Positions 55,243 to 63,907 of a stretch of 64,000 bases of DNA are shown here, piece by piece. This stretch comes from an uncultured Myxococcales bacterium. Its GTDB lineage: Bacteria > Myxococcota_A > Polyangia > Polyangiales > Polyangiaceae. The stretch lies in assembly GCA_937949945.1 (NCBI GenBank), contig CALFEQ010000111.1, positions 1 to 64,000 of the forward strand. The letters run 5' to 3'. Each line of letters begins with the position of its first letter. The first letter of the stretch is position 1. The position numbers and the translations under genes are program-made. The notes beneath the pieces are model-generated. The model had not been told where the DNA came from, made no database searches, and saw only the letters and a program-made list of their open reading frames with translations.

Positions 55243-55908
55243 TCAGCCGGGCAGCGTGATTCGGAAGGTCGCGCCGGTGCCGGCGGTCGCAGGTGCGAGC
55301 ACGATCGAGCCGCCGTGGGCGTCGGCGATCCTCCGCGCGAGGGCGAGGCCGAGCCCGGTGCCTCCCTCGCGTGCGGTGACGAGCGGCTCGAACACGGTCG
55401 CGGCGATGTCGGGGGGCACCCCGGGGCCGTCGTCGCTCACCTCGATGACGACACCGGAGCCGTCCCGCGAGGCGCGCGTCGTGATCCTCGGGCGGCGCGG
55501 AGCGGACGCGCGGATCGCGTTCTCGTAGAGCGCATGGAGCAGGCGAGACGCCAGGCCGGTGTGCGCTCGGACCTCGAGCGCCGGCGGGTCGATCGCGTCC
55601 TCGAAGTCGGCGCCCGGTTCGGGGAGCATCTCCCGGGCGAGGAGCACGACGTCGACCAGGGGAACGGGCTCGGCGTGGGCAGGCTCGCCTCGCGCGAGGG
55701 CCATCAGGTCGTCGACGATCCCGTGCGCGAGGCGGGCGCTTCGCTCGATCTTCGCGAGGTGCGGCTCGCTGCCCGCCAGGTTCTGTCGGGCGAGATAGAC
55801 GTTGGCCGAGACGATCTGGAGCGCGTTCCGTAGCTCGTGCGCTATCTCGGCCGCGATCTCACCGATCGCAGCCAGCCGGTCCTTTCTGTCGAGATTTGCA
55901 CCAGCCAT
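55243..55908 (-). CDS. Soluble sensor-less histidine kinase
   Basis: A 221-residue kinase core only. The HisKA helix carries the phospho-acceptor in IAHELRNALQIVSAN (near residue 24). The ATPase domain has LLHALYENAIRAS (N box), SDDGPGVPPD (G1), and GGTGLGLALARR (G2). There is no sensor, PAS or membrane part, so its input must come from a partner. The ATG at 55908 is chosen since the sequence upstream is not family-like. The next gene on this strand is the NTF2-like protein. Its divergent neighbour is a Ser/Thr kinase. Confidence 0.85.
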   Translation of the reverse strand: MAGANLDRKDRLAAIGEIAAEIAHELRNALQIVSANVYLARQNLAGSEPHLAKIERSARLAHGIVDDLMALARGEPAHAEPVPLVDVVLLAREMLPEPGADFEDAIDPPALEVRAHTGLASRLLHALYENAIRASAPRRPRITTRASRDGSGVVIEVSDDGPGVPPDIAATVFEPLVTAREGGTGLGLALARRIADAHGGSIVLAPATAGTGATFRITLPG

Positions 55909-56084
55909 CGGGATCGTGCCTCGAGGAGCCCAGTTACGCCGGCCGGCTGAGCCTACGACCGGCGGGTTGCGACGATGCGTCGTGTCGACTCGTCCGCGGA
56001 CAATCCCTCGCGGAAAGCAGGCACGGCCCGTCCCTGCACGCGGCCAAACACGCGGCAACGCACACGAGGTACGGTAAGCCTTTT

Positions 56085-56101
56085 CGTTTCGTAGTGAAAC
56101 G
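56085..56101. promoter_or_regulatory. 17-bp palindrome CGTTTC-N5-GAAACG
   Basis: A perfect 6-5-6 inverted repeat (arms CGTTTC and GAAACG) ends 22 bp before the GTG start of the Ser/Thr kinase gene, in the spacer shared with the histidine kinase gene. Its size and symmetry fit a dimeric repressor site. No regulator can be assigned. Confidence 0.45.
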
Positions 56102-56123
56102 GCGTACCATTTTCCGCGACTAA

Positions 56124-58793
56124 GTGTCCGCTAACGAGGCGAAGATCCCGGTCGGGACAATCCTGGTCGGAAAGTATCGGGTCGTCCGCGAGATCGGTCG
56201 CGGCGGGATGGCCGCCGTGTACGAAGCGGAGCAGCTCTCGCTCGGCAAGAAGGTCGCCATCAAGGTCCTCGCCTCGGAGCTCGCCGCGTCGACGATCGTC
56301 ATCGAGCGCTTCTTCCGCGAGGCGCGTGCGGCTGCGAGCGTCCGCAGCCCCTACATCGTCGACGTCTACGACTCGGGACGGCTCGACGACGGGCGGCCCT
56401 TCATCGCGATGGAGCTGCTCGAGGGCGAGTCGCTCTACGACCGCATGGCGCGGGTGCGCATCATCGACCTCGAGACGACGATGCGCGTCATCGTCCACAC
56501 CGCGCGCGGCCTCATGAAGGCGCACGCGGCGGGGATCGTCCACCGCGACCTGAAGCCGGAGAACATCTTCCTCACGAAGGGCGAGGACGGCGACGACGTC
56601 TGCAAGATCCTCGACTTCGGCCTCGCCAAGTTCTACGCGCCGGTGAACCCGGAGGAGAAGGCGGCGAAGCGCCTCACGCGCGAGGGCGCCGTCTTCGGAA
56701 CGCCGGCGTACATGTCGCCCGAGCAGGTCAAGGGCCAGGGCAACGTCGACCACCGCGCCGACCTCTGGGCGCTCGGGTGCATGGCCTACGAGTGCCTCGT
56801 CGGCCGCCCGGTGTGGAACATGGACCAGGGCGTCGCGATGACGTTCGCCGCGATCGCGACCGGTCCCATCCCGGTCCCGTCGGCGCAGCGCCCCGACCTG
56901 CCCCCGGCATTCGACGCATGGTTCAAGAAGTGCCTCGAGCGTGATCCCAACAAGCGCTTCCAGAGCGCGAAGGAGCTCGCCGACGCGTTCGTCGAGGCGT
57001 GGGGGCAGAGGCCGGTGTCGAGCGCGAGCTACCCGAACGTCCCGCCGCCGACGGCCTCGCAGCGCGCCGCCCTCGGCGGAGGTCTCCAGGAGCTCGGTCC
57101 GGACAGCGGGCAGCTCGTGCCCTCCGTCATGCCGTCGACGAGCCGGCGTCGCGGCAACGAGCCGCTCGTCAACGGCGGGCGAGGGAGCGTCGCCAGCGAC
57201 GCGTCCGTCCCGATGCCGCTCGTCAATCGCGCGTCGACGGACATCCCCACGACGACGTCGCAGCACGAGGTCTCGCAGCCGCCGAAGGCGTCGCCGCTGC
57301 GCATGGCGCTCGCCGCCGGCTTCCTCCTGACCGGCATCTCGATGGCGATCTTCGTCTACGTGCGGTTCTTGGGGCCGCAGGTGTCGACGCCCATCGTGAA
57401 GTCGACCGCGACGGCGATCGCGAGCGCGTCCGCCGGTGAGCGCGAGTCGCTGCCGCTCAACCTGCCGAAGTGGGTGCCTTCGATCTCGGAGGGCCAGCGC
57501 CTCTTCAGCCTGGGCGACCTCGCGGGGGCGCACAAGAAGTTCAAGGAGGCGGCCGAGATCGGCGGCTCCGCGGCGGCTCCGGTCGCGAAGGTCTTCATCG
57601 ATCAGACGAGGATCAGCGACAAGGCGGGCGGCCCGTGCAAGGTCGCCGCCTTCTCTCGGCCCCGCATCGCCACGGAGCGCAAGGCCGAGCGCCCGAGCAT
57701 CGCGCCGATCTCGAAGGGCGCGCTCGTCACGTGGGTCGACGACCACGAGCGCCCGGGCAGCTTCCACGCGTTCGGCGTCGTCATCGATCCGACGGGCAAG
57801 TCGATCAGCCCGATCCGCGATCTCACGCCGGAGGCGACCGAGGCGAGGACCCCGCAGCTCGCGGTGGTCGGCACCGATCGCCTCGTCCTCCTCTACACGG
57901 ACGAGAAGGGGAAGGAGGCCGGCGTCCGCGCGCGCCTCCTCGACGGAACCGGCAACGTCGATCAGCTCAAGGGGCAGGTCGTTCGTGTCGGCGGCACGAA
58001 GCCCGGCCAGTTCTGGCCCGCGATCGAGAAGGGCCCCGAGGGGTTCTGGGTCGTGTGGCAGGACGATCGCGACAAGGACAACGACTACGATCTGTTCATC
58101 CGCCACCTCTCGAACGACCTCGACACGCTGAGCCCGGAGACGAGGCTCACCGACTACTACGCGCCTCCGAAGTCGAAGTGGGGGCCTCCGCGCGCGAAGT
58201 ACCCGAGCTTGGCCGTCGCGGCGAACACGCTGCTCATCGCCTACAAGCTCGAGAACGAGCGCGAGAAGTCGAACTCGATCATGCGCATGCGGATCCCGCT
58301 CGACGAGGCGGCGAAGGGGCTCGAGGAGAGCAAGACGCCGAACCGCGAGGACCGCCACTCCGGTGACGTCTCGATGGTCTCCGAGGAGAAGATGCAGGCG
58401 GACGCGCCGTCGATCGCGTGCGGCAACGACGGCTGCTACATCGCCTGGCACATCGCCTCGGGCGGGGCGATGATCGCGAAGATCGAGCCGCGCGAGAACA
58501 AGGTCCTCTGGAGGAAGAAGCTCTCGGACAAGGGAGGCCGTCCCTCGCTCGGCATCAACAACGGCGTCGTCTCCGTCGCCTGGTACGAGAAGCCGCACAT
58601 CAAGTTCACGGTCCTGAACGACGCCGGGCCCGTGCTGCCGCCTTCGTCCGTCTTCCGCATCTACGACACGAGCGCTCCACGACCGTCGATCTCTGCCGGC
58701 GCGAACAGGCAAGAGTGGTACATGGCGTGGCAGGACTCCGATACCCCCAAGGGGCAGCAGGAGATCTACGCCGCGCGGATCACGTGCCGGTGA
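56124..58793 (+). CDS. Ser/Thr kinase with seven-repeat extracytoplasmic region
   Basis: An 889-residue receptor-like kinase starting at GTG. The kinase domain spans about 18-290: IGRGGMAAVY loop, ATP Lys47, HRDLKPEN (140-147), DFG (164-166) and SPE (198-200), all intact. A Ser/Pro-rich linker leads to one membrane helix (about 391-415). The outer part, about 475 residues, ends with seven repeats of a P-S-I/L-A strand followed 8-15 residues later by a W-x-D-like strand (for example RPSIAPISKGALVTWVDD and YPSLAVAANTLLIAY). That spacing suggests a seven-bladed propeller-like sensor. The stop overlaps a possible start of the CPBP protease (GTGA). Confidence 0.92.
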   Translation: MSANEAKIPVGTILVGKYRVVREIGRGGMAAVYEAEQLSLGKKVAIKVLASELAASTIVIERFFREARAAASVRSPYIVDVYDSGRLDDGRPFIAMELLEGESLYDRMARVRIIDLETTMRVIVHTARGLMKAHAAGIVHRDLKPENIFLTKGEDGDDVCKILDFGLAKFYAPVNPEEKAAKRLTREGAVFGTPAYMSPEQVKGQGNVDHRADLWALGCMAYECLVGRPVWNMDQGVAMTFAAIATGPIPVPSAQRPDLPPAFDAWFKKCLERDPNKRFQSAKELADAFVEAWGQRPVSSASYPNVPPPTASQRAALGGGLQELGPDSGQLVPSVMPSTSRRRGNEPLVNGGRGSVASDASVPMPLVNRASTDIPTTTSQHEVSQPPKASPLRMALAAGFLLTGISMAIFVYVRFLGPQVSTPIVKSTATAIASASAGERESLPLNLPKWVPSISEGQRLFSLGDLAGAHKKFKEAAEIGGSAAAPVAKVFIDQTRISDKAGGPCKVAAFSRPRIATERKAERPSIAPISKGALVTWVDDHERPGSFHAFGVVIDPTGKSISPIRDLTPEATEARTPQLAVVGTDRLVLLYTDEKGKEAGVRARLLDGTGNVDQLKGQVVRVGGTKPGQFWPAIEKGPEGFWVVWQDDRDKDNDYDLFIRHLSNDLDTLSPETRLTDYYAPPKSKWGPPRAKYPSLAVAANTLLIAYKLENEREKSNSIMRMRIPLDEAAKGLEESKTPNREDRHSGDVSMVSEEKMQADAPSIACGNDGCYIAWHIASGGAMIAKIEPRENKVLWRKKLSDKGGRPSLGINNGVVSVAWYEKPHIKFTVLNDAGPVLPPSSVFRIYDTSAPRPSISAGANRQEWYMAWQDSDTPKGQQEIYAARITCR

Positions 58794-58803
58794 GAGAAGA
58801 GAG

Positions 58804-58831
58804 GCTCCAGGCTCCAGGCTCCGGGCTCCAG
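58804..58831 (-). repeat. Heptamer array GCTCCAG, 4 units, at a start region
   Basis: GCTCCAG, GCTCCAG, GCTCCGG, GCTCCAG lie between the kinase stop and the CPBP protease. The orientation is the inverse of the 2119 array. An in-frame GTG at 58790 would make this array coding (reading ERLQAPGSGLQ). GTGs at 58832 and 58838 just after it would leave it non-coding. Confidence 0.85.
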
Positions 58832-59584
58832 GTGGAGGTGGCGGACCGCAGGCGCGCCTTGATCGAGGCCCTCGGGGTCTCCGTGCTCGTGACGGGGCTC
58901 GTCACGGCGGCGTCGGCCTTCGTGCCGGACAAATACGTCGCGACCGTGGTCGGGTTCGTCTTCCTCGGCGCGACGTGGGCGCTCGTGTGGCGGCGCGACG
59001 ACCAACACGTCGAGGCGGCGGGGCTCGCCCTCGGCGGCATCGTCCTGCCGGGCAAGGTCGACCTGCGGCGCCTCGCTCGGAGCTTGGGTCAGGCGCTCGG
59101 CTGGACGCTGCTCTTGGCTGCGATCACGTTCGTCCCGTTCTACTTCGGGTGGCGATGGGTCTGGCAGCCGCGCGGCGCGTTCTCGCTCCAGGTCGATCCC
59201 ATCGAGGCGCTCAACGAGGTGTTCGGCCAGCTCGTCATCATCGCGCTGCCGGAGGAGGCCTTCTACCGCGGGTACCTGCAGTCGCGCCTCGACGCGGCGC
59301 TTCCCGGCTTCGGCTGGCGGAAGGACGCGTCCGGGGCCTCGGTGCCCGTCCGCTTGCGCGTCCTCGGGGCGAGCATCGGTCCGGCGCTCCTCCTCACGAG
59401 CCTGATCTTCGCCGCCGGCCACTTCGCGACGATCCGTCAGCCCGCGCGCCTCGCCGTGTTCTTCCCGTCGCTCCTCTTCGGATGGCTTCGATGCAGGACG
59501 GGCGGCGTCGGCGCGGGCATCGCGTTCCACGCCGCGTGCAACCTCTTCAGCGAGGCGCTCGGCAAGGGGTTCCGCGTCTACTGA
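58832..59584 (+). CDS. CPBP-family intramembrane (glutamic-type) protease
   Basis: A 250-residue membrane protein with about six helices. Catalytic motifs of the CPBP/Abi family are PEEAFYRGYLQSRL (EExxxR), GHFATIRQPARL with the conserved His, and HAACNLFSEALG with the last His and Asn. This family includes CAAX-type proteases and the myxobacterial sortase-like proteases that process C-terminal sorting signals. Such a role is possible but no MYXO-CTERM substrate is visible in this window. The start is uncertain because of the repeat array upstream. It is downstream of, and probably coupled to, the receptor kinase. Confidence 0.82.
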   Translation: MEVADRRRALIEALGVSVLVTGLVTAASAFVPDKYVATVVGFVFLGATWALVWRRDDQHVEAAGLALGGIVLPGKVDLRRLARSLGQALGWTLLLAAITFVPFYFGWRWVWQPRGAFSLQVDPIEALNEVFGQLVIIALPEEAFYRGYLQSRLDAALPGFGWRKDASGASVPVRLRVLGASIGPALLLTSLIFAAGHFATIRQPARLAVFFPSLLFGWLRCRTGGVGAGIAFHAACNLFSEALGKGFRVY

Positions 59585-59587
59585 GCG

Positions 59588-60397
59588 TCAGTCGAGGAGC
59601 TCGCACACGAAGTCGTCGAAGCTCATCTCGGCCTGCGCCAAGCTCTGGCTCGCGAGGCCGAGGCGGACGGTGATCCCGGTCGGCTGGACGTTCGTGATGG
59701 CGGCGCTCACGAGGGGGGCGCCGTCGACGCGCAAGGAGACCGTCCTGAAGTCCGTGCTCAACTCGATCCGCCTCCATACGCCGGGCTCGAGCTGCACGCG
59801 CTCCTTGCTCTCGTAGCCGGGACAGCGGCAACCCCCGTCGTCCGGGAGGTACACGTCCTCGCGGACCCCGAAGTCGGATCTGCCGCCGAACCGGAGCCAA
59901 TACGCATCGAGCTCCGCGGTCTCGACCTTGACCTGGAACAGATCGAGGTTTCGGCCGAGCGTGCCGAGCGCCCGCTCGTTCCGTACGGAGAACGAGCAGC
60001 GAAGCGACTTCGGTGCTCGGAGACGGCGCTCGAGCATGGCGGCGACGGGGCCCGCCTTCATGTTGCCGGGGATCGCGACACGGAGGGCGAACGGTGGCGA
60101 AAGCGGCGCCGTGGGCTCCAGCTCGAGGCGCTCGACGTTGTCGTGCACGATGTCGTCCCAGCGATCGCCGAGCTCGCCCTCGTCGAAGTCGTCGCAGAAC
60201 GCGCCCTCCGGGCATCCTCCGTCGAGGTCGGCGCCCGCGTCCGTCGCCACCACGTCCGACGGACGATCGAGCGAGTCGTTCGCAGCGTCGGAGAGGCCGT
60301 CCGGACCTGCGCTCGTGCCGAAGCTCGAGCAGTCGAGCAACGCGAAGAACACCGCGCCACAACCGACGCAGGTGAGGACCGGCCGGAAGAACCCCAT
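59588..60397 (-). CDS. Lipoprotein with LamG-like (concanavalin-type) C-terminal domain
   Basis: A 269-residue lipoprotein. The signal ends at FFALLDC. An acidic Asp-rich linker (about 30-65) includes CPEGAFCDDFDEGELGDRWD, a motif that often opens laminin-G/concanavalin-like domains in bacterial surface proteins. The rest is beta-rich (RIELSTDFRTVSLRVDG, then QAEMSFDDFVCELLD at the end, also typical). The ligand is unknown. It converges on the CPBP gene with a 3-bp gap. Confidence 0.75.
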   Translation of the reverse strand: MGFFRPVLTCVGCGAVFFALLDCSSFGTSAGPDGLSDAANDSLDRPSDVVATDAGADLDGGCPEGAFCDDFDEGELGDRWDDIVHDNVERLELEPTAPLSPPFALRVAIPGNMKAGPVAAMLERRLRAPKSLRCSFSVRNERALGTLGRNLDLFQVKVETAELDAYWLRFGGRSDFGVREDVYLPDDGGCRCPGYESKERVQLEPGVWRRIELSTDFRTVSLRVDGAPLVSAAITNVQPTGITVRLGLASQSLAQAEMSFDDFVCELLD

Positions 60398-60502
60398 CTT
60401 TTGCAAGGTACACCCGACCGCGCGGCGAGGGGGAGCGGTTCCGGCCTCGGCCTGCCTCGGCCCTCGAAAGACGCGGCTTTCGAGGTTAGGTTCCCGTCCG
60501 CG

Positions 60503-61153
60503 ATGCGCGCTGCGCTGTTCGACATGGATCGCACGCTCGTCCGCAAAGAGACGGCGAGCCTGTACGTCCGCTACCAGCGGGAGCTCGGCGAGGCGCGCCG
60601 CCGCGACCTTCTCAGGGTCACGTACTGGGTCATGCAGTACACCCTGGGCGTGATCGACGCGCCCGAGGTGGCTCGCCGGGCGCTGCGCTCCATCGCCGGT
60701 ACGTCGGAGGCGATGCTCGCCGCGCGTTGCGACGACTGGTTCCGGCGCCGGGTGGAGCCGCACATCTGCGACCTCGGGCGTCGTGCCGTCGAGAGACATC
60801 GCGAGCGAGGGGACCTGCTCGCGATCGTGACGGGCGCCTCGCCCTATGCGGCTCGGCCGCTCGGACGCCGCCTCGGCATCGAGCACGTCGTCGCGAGCGA
60901 GCTGGAGGTCGACGACGCGGGGCGCTTCACCGGACGCTTCGTCGAGCCGCTCTGCATCGGGCACGGAAAGGTCGAACGCGCGAAGCGGCTCGCCGACGAG
61001 CTCGGCTTCGCGCTCTCGGAAGCGACGTTCTACACCGACTCGTACACGGATCTGCCGCTGCTCGAGCTCGTCGGGGAGCCCGTCGTGGTGAACCCGGATC
61101 CACGCCTCCGGCGCGTCGCCGCCAAGCGCGGCTGGCGCGTCGAGACCTGGTGA
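60503..61153 (+). CDS. HAD-IB family phosphatase (SerB-like)
   Basis: A 216-residue phosphatase. HAD motif I is FDMDRTLVRKE (nucleophile Asp near residue 7). A helical cap follows, then motif II in AIVTGASPYAARPLG, a Lys in GHGKVERAKRL (motif III) and TDSYTDLPLLE (motif IV). It resembles phosphoserine or lipid-precursor phosphatases, and the substrate is unresolved. It is the first gene of a HAD-nadC-birA run. The N-terminus has no signal peptide. Confidence 0.88.
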   Translation: MRAALFDMDRTLVRKETASLYVRYQRELGEARRRDLLRVTYWVMQYTLGVIDAPEVARRALRSIAGTSEAMLAARCDDWFRRRVEPHICDLGRRAVERHRERGDLLAIVTGASPYAARPLGRRLGIEHVVASELEVDDAGRFTGRFVEPLCIGHGKVERAKRLADELGFALSEATFYTDSYTDLPLLELVGEPVVVNPDPRLRRVAAKRGWRVETW

Positions 61154-61218
61154 CGCATACTGCCGGCCCTCCGGACCGGAGACCTCCTTTCGGTCCAGGA
61201 CGACACCCGAGACAGAAG

Positions 61219-62073
61219 ATGCACACGTCCGAGCTCCCCCTCTCCATGGTCGACGCCATCGTGATCCGCGCCCTCGAGGAAGACCTCGGCACGGGCGACG
61301 TGACCACCGAGGCTTGCGTCCCCGAGGACCGAATGGCCGTGGCCAACGGCGTCGCGCGCAAGGAGATCGTCGCGTGTGGAATGCCGGTCGCGGCGCGGGT
61401 CTTCTCGGCCGTCGATCCGTCGGTTCGCTTCACGCCCAAGGTCGAGGAGGGCGCGAAGGTCGGGCCCGGGACCGTGCTCTTCACCGTCGAGGGCAGGGCG
61501 CGCTCGCTGCTCAGCGCCGAGCGCGTCGCGCTCAACCTGCTCCAGCGCATGAGCGGGGTGGCGACGATGACCCGGCGCTACGTCGACGCGCTGCCGAGCG
61601 GGTCGAAGACCCGCATCACCGACACGCGCAAGACGACGCCCGGCCTGCGTCTGCTCGAGCGCTACGCCGTCCGGCGAGGCGGCGGGCACAACCACCGCAA
61701 CGACCTCGGCTCGGCCGTCCTCATCAAGGACAATCACATCGTGGCGGCGGGCGGCGTCCGCGCCGCGATCGAGCGTGCTCGCGAGCGGGCTCCGCACACG
61801 AGCAAGATCGAGTGCGAGGTCGACACCCTCGAGCAGCTCGACGAGGCTCTCGAAGCGGGCGCGGACATCGTCCTGCTCGACAACATGGATACGCCCACCG
61901 TCGAGGAGGCCGTCCGCCGGACCCGCGGACGTGCGATCCTCGAGGCGTCGGGTGGCATCACGCTCGAGCGGGTGGCCGAGCTCGCGCGCGCCGGCGTCGA
62001 CGCGATCAGCGTCGGCGCGCTCACCCACTCGGTGCCCGCAGCCGACATCGGTCTCGATTTCGTTTCGCCATGA
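61219..62073 (+). CDS. nadC: Nicotinate-nucleotide pyrophosphorylase (carboxylating)
   Basis: A 284-residue NadC. Motifs are EEDLGTGDVTT, ERVALNLLQRMSGVATMT, DTRKTTPGLRLLERYAVRRGG with the PRPP and quinolinate-binding Arg/Lys, GGGHNHRNDLG, and VLIKDNHIVAAGG. It makes nicotinate mononucleotide from quinolinate and PRPP for NAD synthesis. nadA and nadB are not in the window. A 6-bp GGACCG/CGGTCC hairpin (61173-61196) lies before the ATG. Its stop overlaps the birA start (ATGA), so the two genes are coupled. Confidence 0.96.
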   Translation: MHTSELPLSMVDAIVIRALEEDLGTGDVTTEACVPEDRMAVANGVARKEIVACGMPVAARVFSAVDPSVRFTPKVEEGAKVGPGTVLFTVEGRARSLLSAERVALNLLQRMSGVATMTRRYVDALPSGSKTRITDTRKTTPGLRLLERYAVRRGGGHNHRNDLGSAVLIKDNHIVAAGGVRAAIERARERAPHTSKIECEVDTLEQLDEALEAGADIVLLDNMDTPTVEEAVRRTRGRAILEASGGITLERVAELARAGVDAISVGALTHSVPAADIGLDFVSP

Positions 62074-62900
62074 AGAAGCAGTGGGACATCGGCCCGGATC
62101 TGGAAGACGCCGCGGACCGCATCGCTGCACGCGGCGGGCGTCTCGGAAAGCCGCTCCGACTGGTCTCCGAGACGGATTCGACGAACGACGACGCGAAGGT
62201 AGGCGCTCGCGAAGGCGCGCCGCACGGCGCGACGTGGGTGGCCGAGACGCAGCGGCGAGGACGCGGCCGCCAAGGCCGTGAATGGATCTCGCCGCGCGGC
62301 GAGAACCTGCTCTTCTCGGTGCTGCTCCGGATCGACTGCCCGCCCGCGCGCGTCCCGCAGCTCTCGCTCGTCTGCGGCCTCGCCGTCCGCGACGCCGCCG
62401 CGCGCGCCATCGGCGACGACGAACGCGTGCTCGTGAAGTGGCCGAACGACGTCGTGGTCGTGCCGCGCGAGGGCAAGGCTCGTGGCTTCCGCAAGATCGC
62501 GGGCATCCTCGTCGAGTCTTCGCTCTCGGGCTCCAAGGTCGATCACGTCGTCGTGGGCGTGGGGCTCAACGTCCACACGCGCTCTTTCCCGAAGGAGATC
62601 GCCGCGACGGCCACGTCCATCGCCCTCGAGACGGATCGCGCCCCGAATCGGGCGGACATCCTCGCCGACGTCCTCTGGTCGATCGACCACGACATCGAGC
62701 ACGTCGCCGCTTACGGCCTCGGCCTCGTGCACGGCCGTCTCTCGAAGCACGACGCGCTCTTCGGGCGCGAGATCGAGGCCGACGACGGGCTCGTCGGCGT
62801 CGCCCACGGCATCGACACGGAGGGGCGCCTCATCGTCGAGCGCAAGGGCGGCTCGGTGGTGAAGGTCTCGTCCGGCGAGGTCCGGGTGCGCGTCGTCTAG
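62070..62900 (+). CDS. birA: Biotin--[acetyl-CoA carboxylase] ligase
   Basis: A 276-residue ligase without the DNA-binding domain of E. coli BirA. Motifs are ETDSTNDDAKVGAREG, ETQRRGRGRQGREWISP with the biotinyl-AMP loop, VKWPNDVVV, and KIAGILVESS. The C-terminal SH3-like part ends GGSVVKVSSGEVRVRVV. It biotinylates carboxylase carrier proteins and probably does not act as a repressor. It starts in an ATGA overlap with nadC. Its stop codon shares the 4 nt CTAG with the convergent DUF4328 gene. Confidence 0.95.
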   Translation: MKKQWDIGPDLEDAADRIAARGGRLGKPLRLVSETDSTNDDAKVGAREGAPHGATWVAETQRRGRGRQGREWISPRGENLLFSVLLRIDCPPARVPQLSLVCGLAVRDAAARAIGDDERVLVKWPNDVVVVPREGKARGFRKIAGILVESSLSGSKVDHVVVGVGLNVHTRSFPKEIAATATSIALETDRAPNRADILADVLWSIDHDIEHVAAYGLGLVHGRLSKHDALFGREIEADDGLVGVAHGIDTEGRLIVERKGGSVVKVSSGEVRVRVV

Positions 62901-63640
62901 TACGTCCGCTGCGCTTCCTGCAGCTTCGCGGCGCACGCTTCTTGTCGCCGATCGAGCTGCTTCATGATCGAGAAGATCGCGACGGCCGCGACGATCTGGA
63001 AGACGTAAGCCACGAGGCTGAGCGGGCTCGCAGCGACGCGCGAATCACCGGGGTTGTTCAGCGACGTCAGGACCTGGGACAGCGCGGCGACGGTCGAGAC
63101 GGCGCCGCTCGCGAGGTACGTGCCCCACCAGATCGGGAAGAGCGACGGGACCGGGCTCGACGGCCACGCCAAGCCGTCTTTGACGCCGACGGTCTCGGGA
63201 TCGCTCGCGCGCCAGATCTCGCGCAGCGCCTTGTAGGGAAGCCACAGGCTCGCGAAGGGGATGAACCACCATCCGACGGCCCATCCGGGCGTGAACTCGA
63301 GCATCTGCTGCCCGAACGCTCGCACGTTCTTCGCGGCCTGGTGCGTCCAGAGGAGGTAGACGATGACGGTGACGAGCGAGACGCCGCTCGAGAGCAGGCC
63401 CAAGAGGCCCACCGCGGCGAGGAGCCCGATGTTCTCCTGAGGCGGCCCGGAGATGGCCACCTGCATCGCGGTCATCGAGAGCCCGAGCACGACGTTGGCC
63501 ATGATGCCGAGCGAGCCCACCGTCGTCTTCCAGCCGAGCGGCTGGTACGGCCCGTAGTGCTGCCCCATGGCGGCGTTGCCGTAGTAGGCATTGCCGGGAT
63601 ACTGCCGGGGCGGTTGGTAAGGGTCGTACGGGTTCTGCAT
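62897..63640 (-). CDS. DUF4328 domain membrane protein
   Basis: A 247-residue protein. The first 35 residues are Tyr/Pro/Gln-rich (PYDPYQPPRQYPG). About five membrane helices follow. The DUF4328 hallmark is present: LLWTHQAAKNVRAFG, then TPGWAVGWWFIPFASLWLPYKALREIW. The function of the family is unknown. The ATG at 63640 has a GGGGGC upstream, which is a weak ribosome site. The convergent birA gene ends in the same CTAG. Confidence 0.82.
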   Translation of the reverse strand: MQNPYDPYQPPRQYPGNAYYGNAAMGQHYGPYQPLGWKTTVGSLGIMANVVLGLSMTAMQVAISGPPQENIGLLAAVGLLGLLSSGVSLVTVIVYLLWTHQAAKNVRAFGQQMLEFTPGWAVGWWFIPFASLWLPYKALREIWRASDPETVGVKDGLAWPSSPVPSLFPIWWGTYLASGAVSTVAALSQVLTSLNNPGDSRVAASPLSLVAYVFQIVAAVAIFSIMKQLDRRQEACAAKLQEAQRTY

Positions 63641-63907
63641 CGGGCCCCCTTCCGCGATCGGCGCCAGCATATCGTCCTCCGCTGGATACGTGGAAGGCGC
63701 TGGTAACCTCCCCTCCATACAGGTCTCGCGATCCAGGCGAACATCGCGGCGATCACGATCACCGATCGGACGTGATCCTCGTCGACATCGCTACCCAGCA
63801 GGTTCGGTCCGTGACGCTGCCGTGAGGCCGAGCGAGCGCACGAGCAGGGGCGCCGCTGTGCGTGTCGCCGGACGCACGCTTCGGCCCGCCGTGCTAGGGT
63901 TCGGCCC

